Source: Chloroflexota bacterium | Lineage (GTDB): Bacteria; Chloroflexota; Anaerolineae; Promineifilales; Promineifilaceae | Assembly: GCA_024223125.1 (NCBI GenBank) | Contig: JAAEOP010000357.1 | Span: forward strand, 1-15,810 | DNA length: 15,810 nucleotides | Direction of reading: 5' to 3' | Shown: positions 14,235-15,810 of the stretch, piece after piece | Layout: each line of letters starts with the position of its first letter | How positions within the stretch are numbered: the first letter of the stretch is position 1 | Position numbers and translations under genes: made by a program | The notes under the pieces: generated by a model | The model's database searches: none | The model's input: only the letters and a program-made list of their open reading frames with translations | Told to the model about the DNA's origin: nothing

Positions 14235-15810
14235 ATGAAACAACAAACAAGTGACCGCATGTCCCATAAACCCAATATCTTAATTATTGTGACCGATCAA
14301 GAGTACGCTCATCAATCATTGCCATCAGGGCTCACATTACCTAACAGACAACGCTTGCATGATCGGGGAACAACATTTAACAATCACCAAGTCACCACCA
14401 CCGTCTGCACCCCGTCCCGCTCAGTGATGTGGACGGGGCAGCACACGCCCTTCACTCGCATGACCGACAATACCAACTTGGCTTGGATCGAAGATATTCG
14501 CGCCGATCCAGAGAGCTTGCCGACCATCGGCCACATGCTGCGCGACTTGGGCTACTACACAGCCTATAAAGGCAAATAGCATGAATCAGAGTTCGCAGAA
14601 GGGGACAGCCGCGATGCCATGGAGCCTTTCGGTTTCTCCGATTTTCAGGAGTGGGGCGATGCGTATGGCACACCTTTTGACGGTCTTAACAAAGACCCGA
14701 TGACAGCAGCCGATGCACAATCTTGGCTAAAAAACCGCACTCCAGAAATCGCTCAAATCCAACCGTGGTTTCTAGCCGTAAACTTTATCAACCCTCACGA
14801 CATCATGTATTTCGATACTGACGATGATGAGATGGTGCAAGTGCGAGGCATGATGCCTATCTTTAGCGCGCCAGATACACCGCTTTACCAGCAGCAATGG
14901 CCGACCACACTGCCTGCATCCTTTTTTGACGATCTGACTGACCAGCCAACGGCCGTTCGCAATTACAAAACATTTAGCGATGGAACTTACGGCCGTATTC
15001 CCATGAAACGCCGCGACATGTGGCACAACCACATCAACTACTATCTCAACTGTTTACTTGATGTAGACCAACACATCGGCACCGTCTTGGACGCACTCGA
15101 AGAGAGCGGACAAGACGCAAACACAGTCATCATCTTCACCTCAGATCATAGCGAAATGGCTGGCGCACATCACTTGCGCCAAAAGGGCAGCGTGGCTTTC
15201 AAAGAGACGGTAAACGTGCCGCTAATCATCACCGATCCACGACGTAAAGATGGTGTCCGAACAGATATGGTCGGTTCCCATCTTGATTTAGTACCTACAA
15301 TGCTGGCTTACGCTGGCCTGCCAGAGAAAGAACAACGCGACCGCTATCCTTTCCTCAAAGGACATGACCTGTCTGGGGCGGTGATCGATCCAACCGCTGA
15401 CGGGGCGCGGGGCAGTGCAGGCAATCCGGGTAAAGGTGTACTCTATACCTATGACATGATCGCCACCGTTGATGCCGAGTGGTTGATGGGCAACGCATCC
15501 CTGTTGTTGGATTCGGCAGCAGCCGCAGCCGGCCTTGAGTTTCATCGCGGTACGGAAGCATTCATGGCTATGCTGGATCAGGTTGGTATGCCAGACATGG
15601 ATAAAAGAGAGTTGTTTTGAGGTGTTTTTGACGGCCGTTATAAACTGATTCGTTACTTCGGTATAGGCTATTACAACCTGCCAGGGTCGGTAGCAGAACT
15701 ACTGGCCGATAATGACGTAGCTCTTTACGACCTGTGGAATGATCAGGAAGAGATGGATAATCTGGCTAATCCAGATAATCCCAACTACGACGAAACCTTA
15801 TTGGCGACGA
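14235..15810 (+). pseudogene. Formylglycine-dependent sulfatase, two in-frame stops, runs off the window
   Basis: The original product would be a type I sulfatase (sulfate ester hydrolase). Visible are the N-terminal ILIIVTDQE (15-23), the formylglycine motif VCTPSRS with C58, YKGK before the first stop, then IIFTSDHSEMAGAHH and KGSVAFKETVNVPLII. A late FDGRYKLIRYF follows the second stop. The first stop, TAG at 14577-14579, replaces the Trp of the conserved GKWH motif (TGG to TAG). The second, TGA at 15618-15620, most likely replaces CGA (Arg). The frame is otherwise continuous across both stops to the window edge, so inactivation looks recent. ATG at 14235 has GGAG eight bases upstream. No signal peptide is apparent. 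Choline-sulfatase or arylsulfatase specificity cannot be told apart. Activity would need a formylglycine-generating enzyme elsewhere. Confidence 0.87.

Larger units (their letters stand above)
542..15638. repeat. Dispersed palindromic octamer ACGGCCGT, at least 19 copies (HIP1-like)
   Basis: Copies start at 542, 3351, 4457, 4744, 5022, 5204, 5520, 6019, 6112, 6669, 6920, 9838, 10158, 10843, 12659, 13761, 14949, 14989 and 15631. An octamer is expected about 0.24 times in 15.8 kb with equal base use, so enrichment is nearly 80-fold. Most copies are inside genes, in different reading frames (for example as Thr-Ala-Val or Gly-Arg), so codon preference alone does not explain it. Single-mismatch versions such as TCGGCCGT and ACGGCCGA add to the count. 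There are no exact copies in 550-3350 (containing the restriction cassette) or in 6928-9837. Confidence 0.9.

Noticed and set aside
14577..14579. TAG recoding (pyrrolysine or suppressor) in the sulfatase
   Set aside because: The site is a conserved Trp one transition away from TAG, a second different stop follows downstream, and no recoding structure is visible; pseudogene is simpler.

Overview
The window looks like a chromosomal segment of an uncultivated, Gram-positive-like or Chloroflexota-type bacterium. This is inferred from a mixed GC content near 50%, Dpp-type transporters, a type II NADH dehydrogenase, and a very abundant octamer ACGGCCGT (at least 19 copies, about 0.24 expected by chance). 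The lineage assignment is an impression, not a proof. There are no rRNA or tRNA genes, no CRISPR array and no transposase.

Left part, all on the minus strand (1-6727). A REP-like double hairpin (43-108) is followed by a HAD phosphatase (197-868). Next comes an AT-richer type II restriction-modification cassette: a PD-(D/E)XK endonuclease (868-1806) overlapping a C5-cytosine methyltransferase (1757-3022). Then a 1208-residue gene (3101-6727) fuses a DppB-like permease, a DppC-like permease, an extra membrane helix and an extracytoplasmic M28-peptidase-like domain. All five expected metal ligands of that domain are replaced, so it looks like a pseudo-peptidase tethered to a peptide importer or exporter core.

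Middle part (6728-9420). A plus-strand remnant of a GH63-type glycosidase C-terminus (6827-7054) and a perfect 15-bp inverted repeat (7103-7168) lie between the fusion gene and a minus-strand type II NADH dehydrogenase (7179-8507). Divergently, a deoxynucleoside kinase (8708-9420) is broken by a one-base deletion and carries a large inverted repeat inside its C-terminal tail.

Right part, all on the plus strand (9482-15810). Two paralogous RNase Z-like metallo-beta-lactamase (MBL) hydrolases (9482-10747, 11947-13308) flank a COG0523/CobW G3E GTPase (10819-11823), a likely metal chaperone. Two 3'-end remnants of further CobW-type genes follow (about 13400-13588 and 14064-14223), bracketing a small four-helix membrane protein (13605-14060). 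The window ends in a formylglycine-type sulfatase (14235 to the edge) interrupted by two in-frame stops, both explained by single C:G to T:A transitions. The repeated pattern 'cobW 3' end, then a new gene' suggests an expanded MBL/CobW island that is decaying. The two most novel-looking items are the permease/pseudo-M28 fusion and this repeating CobW-tail organisation.
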